Below are positions 10,976 to 23,281 of a stretch of 64,000 nucleotides of DNA, in pieces; position 1 is the stretch's first letter, and each line of letters opens with the position of its first letter. The notes under the pieces were generated by a model. That model was not told the DNA's origin, did no database searches, and worked only from the letters and a program-made list of their open reading frames with translations. Both the position numbers and the translations under genes were made by a program. This DNA comes from Simmondsia chinensis. Lineage: Eukaryota; Streptophyta; Magnoliopsida; Caryophyllales; Simmondsiaceae. The stretch is taken from the NCBI GenBank assembly GCA_018398585.1, contig JAGTTD010000016.1, positions 320,001 to 384,000 on the forward strand. Direction: 5' to 3'.

Positions 10976-11731
10976 CTATCCATAGCCTAAGCAGGAGTGT
11001 CAGTAAAGTTACTGTACATAAACCGAAGAGAAGAAACAAGAAACAATTCATGAGTCAAGACAATGACGGTGATGACCAAAAACCAATATTAAACACCTAT
11101 CTGTGTAGCTTCACGAGTCCTAGAACGTACAAGTCTCCGCCCAAATAACAAGTCATACTCTAAATTTTGGGGCAAACTGACAACCACTGGCCCAAATAAA
11201 AAGCCCACCGTCATTAAAGAAAGGCTAAACTCGTAATTTCAAATGATTTCAGCCTTTGTGGGCTAATTGACTGAAAAATTCAGCAGGCTTTAACTCACGA
11301 GTCACGACTCTCTCTCTCTCTCTTCAAGCTTCTGGGCCTTTTCTCAGAATCTCCTTTTGAGGTAAGCACAAGCCCAGATGAACTTCAACAATGACAACAC
11401 CGAACTCAACAACAAACCACAATCTACCAACGCAAAAGGCAGTAAACAATCATCACAGAACATGTACAGCAACAAGAAACTAAAGAAAGGCCTTTGTTGA
11501 GAGTTTCAATCATCAAATTGTCCAGTAACCCAACTACAAACACATAAATCGTGTCGAATTTAAAATTTAACCTCCAACTTCGAAACCAACACTCACATCC
11601 GCACAAACAATCAAAACAACTTAAAGTGAAATCATCGAATAGCCCAGGAACCAAGCTATAAACGCCCATTAATCGCGTGAAATTTGAAACTTAACCTCCA
11701 CAATCAAGACCAACACTTCAAAACATAGAGA

Positions 11732-11732
11732 G

Positions 11733-11769
<37 letters not shown>
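11732..11769. repeat. (GA)n microsatellite
   Basis: An almost pure GA run. Similar GA/CT runs occur at about 11310-11324 and 11961-11983, consistent with 5'UTR or core-promoter GA/CT-rich sequence. Confidence 0.85.
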
Positions 11770-11772
<3 letters not shown>

Positions 11773-11861
11773 AGCTCGCGTCAATCGAAATCTAAAAACC
11801 AACGATACAAAAATTAAACAAAACCAATCAAAGATTGAGCTTATTCGAATTGAGATCTTAC

Positions 11862-11990
11862 AATCAAAGATAACGAAGATAGTTGCAGCGAATCAAGGAG
11901 AGAGAGAGAGCTCCGGCTCCGTCAACGGCAACGAGCGAGATCTAGGGTTTCGCGCACACACAGAGAGAGAGAGAGAGAGAGAGATTGGGC
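11862..11990 (-). other. candidate 5'UTR exon of the DAYSLEEPER-like gene
   Basis: Read on the minus strand this is a CT-rich leader containing AAACCCTAGATCTCGC (a telo-box just downstream of the presumed start site), followed by CT-rich text ending TTTGATT before a GTAAG donor. This is typical of a plant 5'UTR exon, and the next gene on this strand is the DAYSLEEPER-like ORF. A transcript sequence would be needed to confirm it. Confidence 0.45.
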
Positions 11991-12370
11991 TTTGGAAATT
12001 GGATCCCAAACCCAATTGGCCCTTTCCTATTAGGTTTATCAAATGGGGCGTCGGGTTAGACGTCTTGTAGTTGGGACCCCAATACCCTTTTTTTTTCTTT
12101 TTCTTTTTTTTTAAATTCTTATAAGGAGGACCTTCATGAAAAAGAATGATTAGAAAGCGTGTCCTATTTTAAATTATAAATGGACCCAGGGTCCATTTCA
12201 TAATTTCCCCTCTTTTCAACTGGACAGCAACCAGGCCCAGCCCCAGGCCCAGGCCCAATCTTTAAATGGGCCGAATCTGATTCAACCCAAATTCTTATGA
12301 CCGTGGACATTCATTCAAAGACCGTTAGAGACCACAGGCCCACGGCCCACTTTAATTTCTCTCTTTGATG
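11991..12370 (-). promoter_or_regulatory. promoter region with clustered site II (GGCCCA) motifs
   Basis: At least six GGCCCA/TGGGCC site II elements lie between about 12015 and 12355 (for example CAGGCCCAG, GGGCCGAA, CCCACGGCCCAC). Site II elements together with a downstream telo-box are typical of plant promoters for constitutively or meristem-expressed genes. The orientation relative to the candidate exon fits minus-strand transcription. Confidence 0.45.
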
Positions 12371-13619
12371 TATTGTTGTTCCATTACGGAATAAATTGAG
12401 GCGTATTCCAGTTAATCTTGAAGTGCCAATTGGTTGCTTTGTACCGGACATAAACGACCTAGGGCAATGGTGAACTTCATGTGGCACGGTTATTTTTCGG
12501 TTTGACTCCTACTTTACTGTTTCGTTCTTGGTACTAATTGTATACGTTTGTTGTCCATTGTTTAAGCTCGAGCTTTGAGGTGTTTGGGTTCGAGATGGTC
12601 CATCACGAGAATAACGATGCTCCTGTTTGTGTTCGCATTTGACCGATCAAGTTTAGTTTCGAGATCTGAATATTTTGAAGTGTCGAGTTCGCTTTCCTAA
12701 ATAAGATTTGTTTGCCTCGAATTTCTTTTATCTATTTTGAGTTTGAATTTTGATTATTCATAATTAGTCCTTTTTTTCAGGTATTGCAAATATAATGCTT
12801 TTTTTTTTAATCAGAAAATATAATGCTATACTTACCCCTTTTTCCAACGTCAAACCTCTTAATAAATAGGATTGTTAACTAAAAAACATTAATTTTATAC
12901 AAAGCAACCTAAATTTCTTAAATCCTTCAAAATTTTTTAATGTCACATGTTAATCTGACGCCAAAGTTAGTTTTTGTTGATGTAACATTTATTTTTAAAA
13001 ATATTTACAAAATTTTTGGATATTTAAAATATTGTAAATGTAAAATTGTTTTTAAATTATTTTTTTAAAGCCACGTCATCAAAATGAACATATGTCAACG
13101 ACGATGACATTCAGGTGTGACATTGAAAAATTTTAAAATATTTAAGTTTTGACATTGAAAAAATCTGAAAAATTTATATAATTTTTGAAGCACATATAAA
13201 ATAGGGGAGGACAAAGTCATGGGTAAAATAAATATAAATAAAAAGAAAAGTTTGGCAGTAAACACTCCTAAATTGAATCGGTGTCGGGGTTGCCTACCAA
13301 GTACTCTTAAAACCGACAACAAAGACTTCCTCAAAATTTCCACCATTTTGTCTCCTCAAACTATGACCTCGGTTTATTGTCGCATTAATTGAATTTCTGT
13401 ACAAAGTTGCATATTTTAAAAACTTAATTCTCGTATCAACTTTTAAAAAGTGAATACAAAGTGTTTGGTTATCAGGATAGGAAATAGATCTTCCTTAATA
13501 AACCTATGAAAATACACAGGAATTAGAACTTATCTGTAGAGTTCCGTTTTGAAGAAATTGGAAATTTCCAATGAATTTCTGCTTCTAATATTCTGTCAAT
13601 TTCCTAGCAATCGAATAAG
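12371..13619. other. intergenic AT-rich DNA with MITE-like segments
   Basis: No gene is seen. 12795-13220 is an AT-rich segment related in wording to 60540-60960 (paired TTTTTAATGTCACA and GTGTGACATTGAAAAATTTTAAAA motifs), suggesting a shared MITE family. 13459-13620 begins GTGTTTGGTTATCAGGATAGGAAA, a MITE-like end. Confidence 0.5.
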
Positions 13620-13624
13620 AGGAC

Positions 13625-14106
13625 TGTTAGAAAAATGTCTCAAAATTACTTGGTATTTAAAGAAAAGAAGCCGTGAGGAGGCCGATCGATCAGAGTGCAG
13701 CTCGATCGATCGGGAAAGTTACGTGAAGAAAGGACGGCAGCAGTAAGCGAGCCGATCGATCGATGAAATGCCGATCGATCGGGAGCTGCGTTTTCACGGG
13801 GCCTATAAATAGGGACGTAGGGTTACGTCATTAGGTATCCAATATTCAAAGTGAGGTATTCTTCCCAGCGACGCCGCCACAAAATAAATCTGAGTGTGAG
13901 AGAGAAATATTGTAATTCTTCTTTTTTTGATTCAATAATAAAAGCTCCGATCTTCGCCCGTAGTTTTCTCCCCTTTCGATTGTAAAGGGGTTTCCACATA
14001 AATGGTTGTGTCAATTATTTCTTTTCTCTTTTAGTCCATTTATTTCTCATACTTGTCATGGTATTTGATTCGATTGCGATCCGGGAGAATTATTTATTTC
14101 CGCACA
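13625..14106 (+). mobile_element. solo LTR, 482 bp, with 5-bp target-site duplication
   Basis: The element starts TGTTAGAAAAATG and ends CCGCACA, and is flanked on both sides by AGGAC (13620-13624 and 14107-14111). A TATA box (CCTATAAATAGGG) sits near 13801, followed by an R/U5-like region with ATTCAATAATAAAAG. This is a classic solo LTR left by recombination between two LTRs. There is no internal coding. Confidence 0.85.
13682..13782. repeat. four CGATCGATC palindrome modules in the solo LTR U3
   Basis: CGATCGATC-type self-complementary motifs occur at about 13683, 13702, 13753 and 13772, all upstream of the LTR TATA box. Their clustering in the U3 promoter part suggests cis-regulatory or structural use, which is not proven. 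Confidence 0.7.
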
Positions 14107-15146
14107 AGGACATATATCTACTTCACATATATTTTGATTTCCTACGTTTATTTCCTAATAATCAAACAAGACCTAAGTGTTTGTTAGGTGAAATTTACGT
14201 ATAGATCTAAGTCATACTTCATATTCAAATAATGGAAATTTACTACTTACATATTACAAAGTTTGGACTTTTATCTTTTGGATAATAGTACATTTAAAAT
14301 TGTTCTTTTGCAACTGTAACAAAGTAACATCCAAGCTGCTTTTAATTATTCGGTCTAATTCTTATTTGATGTTGTGACGTTAAATCTCCACATTCCAGTC
14401 TGATTTATTTCAATTTGATTTGGACTTGCATGATGATTACTACGAAAGTTTTTGGGCCACTTAGGATCATGACTTCTTCTGTTTTGAAAGGGAAGTCATC
14501 TCCCCTCATTTGAGGGAAACGGTTTTCCATCGGAAAAAATTTCCCATAACCAAAAGACGGAGCCTTAATAGGTACAATTCCTTTTCTATTCTTAATGATA
14601 AAACTCTACAAAAGCCAACGCACCTATAAGATGATCGAGGCCCAAAAAAATATCAAAGTGAGAAAGAAGTAGAACGATAGAAAATTTAAATGTATACAGT
14701 GAGGTATAAAAAAAATAAAAATGAAATATATGCTAATGTGCCCCATATTTCATCAATTTGTAAGTAGCATCTATCGATGTTTGATTAATTTGTTCATAAT
14801 TCGGTGAATTCTCCAATATATTAGTGTAGTCATATCTACTTCATTAGTGAAATTTCTGAACTTTAGATTACCTAATTGTGCCAAACTACGTTATAAAAAT
14901 CAAACTTTAGAGTATTAAAATAATAAAATTTCCTAAAACAAGTTAGTGTTAGATAAAATAATAATTTATCACATATATATATATACACACACACACACAT
15001 ATATAATCCTTATTATATTATTGTAATCATATGTTACGTTAATATTTTAATATCCTGTGATCATTTGTGGTAGGTCAACCCCTCGCATTATCTTGTAGCT
15101 AAACTTGTTTCTGACTTTGGTTTTTAATGTTAGTTTCTCGCCTTAC

Positions 15147-15180
<34 letters not shown>

Positions 15181-15833
15181 GTATGTAGGGTGACGTTCTT
15201 ATAAGAGGATGAAAATATGAGAGGGGCGAATCCTGACCCTCCACTGTGATAGGCGGCTAAGATTTGTTAGACATTAGTAATCAAACTTTAGAGTATTAAA
15301 ATGATAAAGTTTCCTAAAATAATAATTTGTTATATATAGGGAGAGAGAGAGCATGACTCCTACGAGAGAAAATATTATAGACCACTTATTTGACTGTTGG
15401 CATCACTTCTTCTCCACTTTAATCAAATATGTGGTTCAAAATTTACCCTCTTATCTTTGACTTTCTCATAAAAATCATATATATATATATTATCAAATAT
15501 AAGATATTGTTATATTAAACTCAATGTAATGTCTTCATTAAAGCCTCTAAACACGTGCAGATCTTTACATCCATCAACATCAGGAGGAATGTTCCTCTCA
15601 TTTAATAGCAATATTTACATTTATTTACCTCCTATTATTAAATTTATTAATTTCATTTAAATTAAATTAAGCTATACTAATTTCAACGAGTTATTAGGAG
15701 CAGGAAAACAAGGTCCATAACATTTGTTTTCCTTCTACTTTCATAAAATGCGATTACACTGAAAAATTTACGGTTAGAATCATCATAACATGTCAGGATT
15801 AACCATTCAAGTAAACAACAATATTCCTCTTTT

Positions 15834-16010
15834 TTTCTTATAATTAGATACAAACCCAAAACCGGGCCATACAAAGCAAACAAAGAAATAAACGACAGGA
15901 GGAAACGGAAATGCAAAGAAACCATGGACATGACCGACAAACACCAGCAGCAACTGGCCCGATCTTTGTCTCGTGTTAAAAACATCGGGCCGCTATGTTT
16001 TTTGCAACTT
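15834..16010 (-). mobile_element. L1-like LINE 3' end
   Basis: On the minus strand a GT/C-rich stretch ends TATCTAATTATAAG followed by an A-run, the ending shared with several other LINE-like tails in the window. No intact coding sequence. Confidence 0.35.
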
Positions 16011-17286
16011 CCTGTTTGGGTAATTTGGATTAAGAGCAAATCTCTATCACTTAAGCATGGACAACTTGTTGGAAATATTCCAAAACTAAGTAAATTTTAG
16101 TATTTTATTACTAAATAAAATTTAAAACTTTAAAAAAGGTAAAGGTTCAGTATTGACCGATTTTGCTAATGGGTAAAACTCCAGGAAGCTATTTCCTATT
16201 TTGATGCATTAAATGTGGGAAATTAACTTCCCTAATAATTTATGGTGTGTTAAATTGATGTCTTATAAATGGACCAATTAACTATATTAAATATGAAAAA
16301 AGAAAAATACTTGAAAATCCTCCAATTTTTCAACATTGAAATTTTATTATGTCAGAAATAGTGAGAGTTCTATTCATCATGGTTCGAGTGCATGAAAAAC
16401 TATGGTGTCGTGTTAATTCTGAAGAGCAGCCAACAATTTTGGTGAATTGCACCAAAGTTCACGGCAATGATCACTTTTAGGACATTCAACGAGTTTTCAT
16501 TTTCTACACTTTTTTAATATTGTAGTTATTTATTTCTTTTTATATAACTTTTGATGTATAGTACTAACCAATTTTCTTCGAATACATGTTACAATTAGAG
16601 AACTACTAAAACAATAAATATATCAAACCGCTGCCAAGGCCAAGACTTCTTCCAGAGAACAACACATGAGATCCTCATCTAAGCTGTCCGCTTAAGGTCA
16701 ATCATGTATTTCTCAGACGTTAACGTAGTATAAAACTGTAGTACCTGACCACCTGTAGAATACTGAACAGAATATATTGGGTGGGACCGAGAATTTTCCT
16801 AAAAGGAACCCTAAAGCTTAGGCTGACAATGGGGCAATGTAGGCAATAGAGAAGGAAAAGGGTAACAAGAGGAAGAATGATTGAGGGTGTAGTACTAGAA
16901 GTAGTGCTATAAATGGTATTTGAAGTAACACATGCATGGCTCAAGGGGTCAGTGATTTTACTTTCATTTTTGCAAAATGGATGGCCAACACTAATTTAGG
17001 TCCCTGGTTTCACCTCATGCTCTATGTTTGGGTCCAGTTTTGTCATCCCATCACATGAAATTTGTTGAGCCTTTATCACTTTAGTCACTGTCTTACTTCA
17101 CTGGTATGTCCTACTCACTATTAATGCATGTGTTCCGATGGCTAGTGTTTTCAAATGGAGGTAAGTTGGATTTGTGTATTATCTAAGTGAAGTAATCAAC
17201 AGACCGAACTGGGTCAATACAAACCAGACAATTGACCTTTTGTACAAATGGGTCAACTAGAATGCTTGGATTAGGAGCGATATACA

Positions 17287-17288
<2 letters not shown>

Positions 17289-17325
<37 letters not shown>
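17289..17325. repeat. (TA)n microsatellite
   Basis: About 18 uninterrupted TA dinucleotides. Confidence 0.9.
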
Positions 17326-17330
<5 letters not shown>

Positions 17331-18283
17331 CCCCATTAGACTTCGCATGTTGAGCCATCTTGTGGACAAGTTGCTTTAAATAAGCTAAGGAAGTCAAAAG
17401 GGCTGCACAAGTGAATAGCCCTCCTCAAATCCCTTTACTGTTGTCCCTACAATGAAGGCGAGATTCAATCCTAAATCTCAGGCACCAACTCCCAAGGACC
17501 TTTTACCAACCAAACACGGGTTGATTTAGTCTGGGTCCAGTCAGGTAAATCTCGGAATTCCCTTAACCAGTCACCTAGTCAAGTCAGCTTGGATATCGAT
17601 TCAACCCAAGAATTACATAATATCCTTACTATATATCCACGCTTCAAATATAATGAACATTATTTCACATGATCGAAAACTATAACAGATCACAAACATA
17701 CGAACCTACTTCAACTAACAAATTTATATTTGTGGAGACAATAGGCTTCTTGTGATGGCTAATAATTGCATAAGAAGAACACATGAAGGCCATGATTGTA
17801 CAGACAAAAGATGGATGAAATTGCTAGTGAAAGGCATGCAGGTGGGGTTGATGAACAACAAATAAATAAATAATTAAAAGTGTTTTAATTTCTAGTTAAA
17901 TTAGTGAAAATCAAATCACAAATCCAGCACAATAATTGAGATTGTTGGTTGTCAAAGACTGTTCCAGTTAAGTGTTTGCCAGCTCAAATCAAGTCACCCA
18001 AATACACAAAGATAAACCCACTATCTTACAAACTAACATAACAACTAAGCAACCATAACCCCTTGTCAAAAGTCCAAAATAACACTAAATTATCCCAAAA
18101 GTTTAGACTGATCGGTGAAAATTTAAGAATGATTTTATACTTAAACATGTCCCTTCGCGTAAATTTCTTTTAGTATTGAAGCGTGGATATTCCATATCCT
18201 ACCCTTCTTTTTTCCTATAATTAATAAGAAAACTCGCGATACAAAATAGGCGCACCTACATGATGTGAAGCACAACAACATAG

Positions 18284-18391
18284 CAACAATAACAACATAC
18301 CCAGCGCCTCAAGGTCTCCCGCATAAGTAGGATCTGGGAGGGTGTACGCAGCCTTACCCTTTCATTGTGTAATCCTGGCGAGAGACTGTTT
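18284..18391 (-). mobile_element. 5'-truncated retroposon with RTE-type 3' tail
   Basis: It reads the RTE 3' tail on the minus strand (GCTGCGTACACCCTCCCAGA... tail with TTG-rich end) and is flanked by a 12-bp duplication, ACAACAACATAG, at 18272-18283 and 18392-18403. Head sequence is absent, so it may be a truncated SINE or LINE. Confidence 0.65.
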
Positions 18392-18463
18392 ACAACAACA
18401 TAGAAACCAACTATGCGATATATTGGTATTTTGGAGATTTTTGCTTATCTATAAACGAAAGAG

Positions 18464-18670
18464 TGCTTGGGTAAGAGTAGTACCAGGATGGGTGACCTCC
18501 TGGTAAATCCTCGTGTTGCCAGCCCTATAAGGTTATGGCTCTTCAAAAGCAGCCTCTTGTTAGGGTTATACTGTGAAGGGGTAAGGCTACGTACATCCAC
18601 CTCTTCCAGACCTCACTTATACGGGAGCCCTTAAAGCAATGGGTCTGTTGTTATTGCTGCTGCTGCTACT
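18464..18670 (+). mobile_element. 5S-rRNA-headed SINE, 5'-truncated head
   Basis: The head is the 3' half of 5S rRNA (TGCTTGGGTAAGAGTAGTACCAGGATGGGTGACCTCCTGG..., through the end of the gene), directly followed by the RTE tail (AAGGCTACGTACATCC...GCGGGAGCCC...GGGTCTGTTGTT). The flanks 18447-18463 and 18671-18687 are a 17-bp duplication with two mismatches. Confidence 0.8.
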
Positions 18671-19194
18671 ATCTATAAATGCAAGAGCTAACCACTCCTT
18701 GTCAAATAACATGTATGTTTGTACTTTGTTATAACAAATAATAAAGCAAATAATGTAAAGATATGATATAAAAATATGATCATATATTAAAAATGAAAAA
18801 TAAGAAGAATGGGAGAAAAGAGGGTTCCGACAAGGAGACCTGAGTCCCGGGAAAGGCGGGGGTGCATGTCATTCTTCACACACCTTCTTCCCCTTCCCCC
18901 CCCCCCCCATCTCTCCCACATGCTTCCATGTGATTTCACTTTACTTAGACCTCAAAAACAAAAAAAATATAACAGTAAAAGAAAAAATATTTTCAAAACT
19001 AGCTTTTAAAAAGACTATTTACCCAAATGGTATTCATGTCTTTTTTTCAGTAATTAGAGAGATGATTCTCAGTACAAAATTGCTGCACCTAAAGAAATAT
19101 GACCCGAGCAAGCCTATAAAAGCGGGAGAAAAATATAGCAACAAACCCCAAAACACCACAGAATTTAAATTTCATATGTGTAGTCTTAGGTTAG

Positions 19195-19318
19195 GCCTTC
19201 AGGGATAGCCTCTATACATGGGAACATTATGTGGGGATAAGACTGCATATATCTTACTCTATCCAAATACTGTCTTGGCGAGAGCTACTTCAAGGCACTG
19301 GGCAATTGTCGTTATATT
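19195..19318 (+). mobile_element. old, degraded RTE-type 3' tail
   Basis: It contains AAGACTGCATATATCTTACTC and CAAGGCACTGGGCAATTGTCG, recognisable but diverged versions of the tail motifs. No duplication found. Confidence 0.4.
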
Positions 19319-21839
19319 TATTCTTAGGTTAGGGTATTATCTTTTACAAGTATCTTGGCCTATCCCGAATTTTTGAAACCTTATTGTCTAGGTGCCCTCT
19401 TCCTACGGGTATTTTTGTCGGTTCTTGCTTACGTCGAAAAAGAAAAAAAATGCTTTAAAAACAAGTTAGCTGTAGTGACTGAATTTGGACAAATTAGCTG
19501 TGACAAGCAAAACATTCGATTTGAAAGCTTCATTTTGATATGTATTGGACCTCATAACCCCTTTTTTTCGATAATTATGAAGTAAAAGCTCGCAATACAA
19601 AACAGGACACACCCACAGAAAGCAGGGCTCCAGAGAAGGTATACTCATTTTAAATCACTACTATTTCATTTCTTGTGTCTTGACCATTTGGATTTTTAAC
19701 AATCTAATTACTTCATAAACTCTTCAATTACTCGTACATCATATATGTATAGCCAAAAGACAAATATTTTCATTATTTGACTAAAGATTATTTATTGTTA
19801 TAGTTATGAATTGTGAAGGAAGGTCAAGAGAAGGTATTGGATCATATTGTTATGATATTTTCATGATATAGAATTCATATATTTACTTTAAAATGTGATA
19901 AATTGTTAGGGACATTTAATAAAACTGGTACAAAAGCACAAGCTTAAAGGCATATTGTGAACCACTTTCCTTAAAACTTATTTCATTCTTATCGAAATTG
20001 TATCGGGGATACAATGACACCAAAACACAAAATGAGAATAAGTGTAGAAATGATGGATTTCGAAGACGGAAGAAGAAGAGAATTATATGCTTTTCTCAAG
20101 TAATTTTCAAGTATCAAAACCTGATTATGAAAGAGTTTTACATAGAGAATTAAGTGTCCATTCAAAGGGGATGGGCCCTCTCGGAGAAGGCACAAAAAAC
20201 CACATGAAAAAATGGTCAATTGCTCCCGGGTTTTGAAGCTCTGTCTCAGCGCACGGGCTCAGCCTTTGGATATTGGGACTTTTTTATAAGATTGTGTATG
20301 GATATATGCGTCGACACACACCAAGTATGTATGGATATACACCATACCTGAGCCTAAATACTTTGAAAACACTTTATTTTTAAGAATACAACAACAAAGA
20401 TCTAATATATGTAAATATTAAAGTCAGGCTCGGTTTCTAGGTAAAAGCATGGTGTAACTCGTTCCCGTACTCTCCGGTTGATGCAGCACGCAACGTACAA
20501 TCTTTTAAGGCTTGGTCTCCATCTTCATTGCGGGGCTGATAGGTATTCCGATGTGCAAAGTCCAATCTTAGCTTTTGGGTGACAGGTTCCTAGGTTTTTA
20601 ATCTTCTTATATTTTCTCTTTCGATACATGATATGTACTTTTTATCAAGTCCTATATTTTGGATGCCGAATTATGTATTGCGAGCTTCTCTCGTAATTTA
20701 TCAAAAAAAATATATGTAAATATCAAATTTTCATAATATACTGATTTATTTTATTGCAATTGCTTTTTTGTTGCATGGTTGAGTATCCTAAATTAATAAG
20801 TAGAAGAAAAAAAAACCAAAAAAAGCTAAATGAAAGGAGAAAAGAGAGTGTTTCGATTTCTTATTTTATCAATATTGTGATTCTCTGTCGATTAATAATG
20901 TCTACTTAATATCTATATTTTAATATATATGATAAAGATATTAAATTTATTTCAATAATATTTTTCAAAATTTAAATTTAAATAAATTATATACAATATT
21001 TTCCATATATAAATTGTACTTTGAATTGTTATGTAAAAATGTAAAGTAGGAAATGGGGCCCTTTTTGTTATTCTGCTCGGGATTGGCGCAACTAGAACAA
21101 TTAATGCTATATATAGATACTAATAAATATAGCTAATTATTATTATATACAAAATTATATTGGTTTTTTGCCAAAAAAATAAAAAAAATTTATATTTGTT
21201 TTAAATTTTATTACGTAGATAATTTTATATATATTTTGAGGTATTTTAAACTTTAGAAATTCTATATTTCTACCTTGCTGAAATTTAAATTTTGTATTAA
21301 TCAAATAACGCAATTGTTTTTTTGATCGAAATAACACAAATTTTGTAGCTTGTTACTTGAAAAATATTAATATTAAACATATATTATATAATGTTATATG
21401 ATATATAGCTATTCTTTTTTTTTTTTTTCACAACAATATTTACATGACATTATATTTTGACAATATAAATGCATTTTATTCGGTAAAATTTTATCCTAAT
21501 TCGGTGATTGTTTTCTAAAAATATTTATATAACTCAAATATATTATGGTAATTATATACTATATCGGTATTTTTGGTGAAAATTAGTCGAATTGTTAGAC
21601 ATATGATGCCTTGATAAAATTTTCAAATCTCAAAGTATCTTACAGTAAAATTAAAATGTGAAGATATATAGTGATAAATAGTCAAAACTTATGATTCCTA
21701 AGTCATTAAAAAAAAAGTCACAAAATATAGAAAATAACAATTAATTTTAATAATTTTGTTTGATGGCGTACAATGTCATTTATTAGAGATCTAAAAAGGT
21801 GGCCGTTATGCAGGATCTAAGACTTTGATCCGTACGTAG
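19319..21839. other. intergenic, AT-rich, with LINE-like tails
   Basis: No gene is seen. LINE-like tails ending TAATTATCGAAAAAA or inverse occur at about 19562-19640 (minus) and 20560-20715 (plus, ending TCGTAATTTATCAAAAAAAA). 20880-21800 is highly AT-rich without clear structure. Confidence 0.55.
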
Positions 21840-21846
21840 CTAGGTT

Positions 21847-22534
21847 AAATAGTCAGGGTTGGGGTAAATCGTTCCATTGGGATGTGTGACTTGGGCAGGG
21901 GGATAGGGGTAGGACCCATCAACAAACCCTAGCAGTTGGTGAGCAATTAACATCATTCGAAACTGTTCACGCCATGGCAGGTAGCCAGTAGTTGTTTCAA
22001 GTTTTATTGTAATAATGCTCGTTATATTTGAGAGAGGGATCACTGGTGGAGAAGTAGGGTGATCATATTGATTAGGGTTTTTGTAATTAAGGGTAAGATA
22101 ATTAGGAGGGAGAGAGGAGAAGGGCAGCAACCCCCCTCCACCGGCATTAGGGAGTACCGACGAGGGGGGGCAACGCACCACAACCAGTCAGCGAAAGACC
22201 GGTAATGGTGGTACCGGTGGAGAACAATGAGGGAAAAGTAGAGGGGGGGGATGCCCAAGTTAAGTGCCAGGTTCATAGTTGGCCTCCCGGATGACGGTGG
22301 AGTACCGGAGATGGCAACACTGGTATCCTCCGACCGAGGGAGTGGGGCATCGAGGACCATGGGTCCGACATTGTAGAGGCCGGTCATGGGCCCCGATGAA
22401 GCGCCAGCCGTGGGACGAGGTCGGATATCAGTATGAGGACGACAGATCTCCACCCCAGTTGTAGCGGCGCCGGTGGTGAGGAGAGAGGAAGGGGAGAGGG
22501 CACTTGCATAAGAACGATTAGGTGTAGTTGCCAT
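21847..22534 (-). pseudogene. truncated and frameshifted Ty1-copia gag fragment
   Basis: On the minus strand an ATG at 22534 opens a Ser/Pro-rich leader, then the frame shifts near 22170-22200 and continues as a copia gag N-terminal region (TTTGYLPWREQFRMMLIAHQLLGFVDGS...YPNPDYLT), a motif common in plant copia Gag proteins. It stops after YLT; protease, integrase, reverse transcriptase and the 3' LTR are missing. It is part of the element whose LTR is at 22650-22844. Confidence 0.75.
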
Positions 22535-22636
22535 TGTTTTAAAATTTTCAAAAAGAAAATAATGAATAGAGAATTCAACACAGCAAACAAAATAACAGTA
22601 GAAAAAGAAAAACAAATAAAACTGAATCAGAGTTTA

Positions 22637-22649
22637 CTCTGATACCTTA
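22637..22649 (-). other. copia primer-binding site
   Basis: Read on the minus strand AAGGTATCAGAGT directly follows the LTR end; it is a near-match to the initiator tRNA-Met primer site GGTATCAGAG. Confidence 0.7.
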
Positions 22650-22844
22650 TGAATATAAATAACCAATGCTATTGAATATGAGAATATGTGTTACAGGAAG
22701 GGCCTTATATACGCACATAAGCTAGTCAATGGAGAATATCTGGAGGATATTCGTATATATCTTAGAAGATCAACAATATCACAATATATCTTTTAATATA
22801 TATCCTAATATCCTAATGCATCTAGAATATACTCTAATATATCA
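22650..22844 (-). mobile_element. 5' LTR of the truncated copia element
   Basis: On the minus strand it starts TGATATATTAGAGTATATTC and ends TATATTCA, 195 bp, with a TATA-like GCGTATATAAGGCCC and an R region leading into the primer site. The outer 5 bp on its 5' side are AAGGA (plus strand 22845-22849); the partner duplication is lost with the element's 3' end. Confidence 0.65.
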
Positions 22845-22859
22845 AAGGACCTTATACTT

Positions 22860-23020
22860 TTCTCATTGTGTTTGTGTTTTAAGTTGTTTGCTTTTCGGAT
22901 AGGTATAGTGGGTGTTTTTATGTTATTTTTTCTTCTTTACACTGTGAGCGTGTCTCTTGGGTCTCCCGTTTTGAGATATCTATTTTTGTATGGCGAGTTC
23001 TCTATTTATCGAAAAAACAA
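22860..23020 (+). mobile_element. L1-like LINE 3' end
   Basis: A GT-rich stretch ends GGCGAGTTCTCTATTTATCG followed by A6, like the other LINE-like tails. No coding. Confidence 0.4.
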
Positions 23021-23024
23021 TTCA

Positions 23025-23275
23025 TATTGTGTCAATTTAGTTCTTTGGTCAAAATTTAAGTTGAGTTATTGACATGATTTTTAACTACACAATTACGTCA
23101 AGTAACACGCTACAAATCTATCCGTTGATTTAATTTAACCCAATTTATGGTCGTACTATTAAAAGTTTTATTAACAACTTAGCATAAATTTTACTCTAAG
23201 GATCAAATTGACACAATATCACTAGTACAAGGACTAAACGTAAATAATATAATAATTAGTTTCAATAATTTTGGT
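23025..23275. mobile_element. MITE family A copy (TCAATTTAGT type)
   Basis: It shares GTGTCAATTTAGTTC, TTGAGTTATTGACATGATTTTTAAC, GTAACACGCTACAAATC and a closing AATTGACACAATA with copies at 33950, 34430, 51365, 53885 and 62340. Confidence 0.6.
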
Positions 23276-23281
23276 GGATAT

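Larger units (their letters stand above)
7622..11861 (-). other. probable 5'UTR intron of the DAYSLEEPER-like gene
   Basis: On the minus strand a donor GTAAG at 11861-11857 follows a 5'UTR-like exon, and an acceptor TTGGGTCAG ends at 7643 just before the favoured ATG. Splicing would remove about 4.2 kb. The interval contains no other gene; it holds a MITE (8799-9148) and a degenerate GACCCGA repeat tract (9360-10975). This is inferred from splice motifs only. Confidence 0.45.
14112..18283. other. intergenic region with microsatellites
   Basis: No gene is seen. It contains a TATG/AT microsatellite near 15150-15188, an AT repeat at about 17289-17325, and a TAGGGTGACGTTCTTATAAGAGGA motif near 15186 resembling known plant TE ends. 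A LINE-like tail lies at 15834-16010 (minus). Remaining short ORFs show no recognisable domain. Confidence 0.6.

Noticed and set aside
11290..11358. Plus-strand 5'UTR exon with donor GAGGTAAGC
   Set aside because: No plus-strand gene follows for over 12 kb, and the minus-strand exon at 11862-11990 explains the promoter-like region better. Not fully excluded.
22040..22615. 191-aa minus-strand ORF as an intact gene
   Set aside because: Shows frameshift from a copia gag and lies directly after a copia primer site; it is a truncated element.
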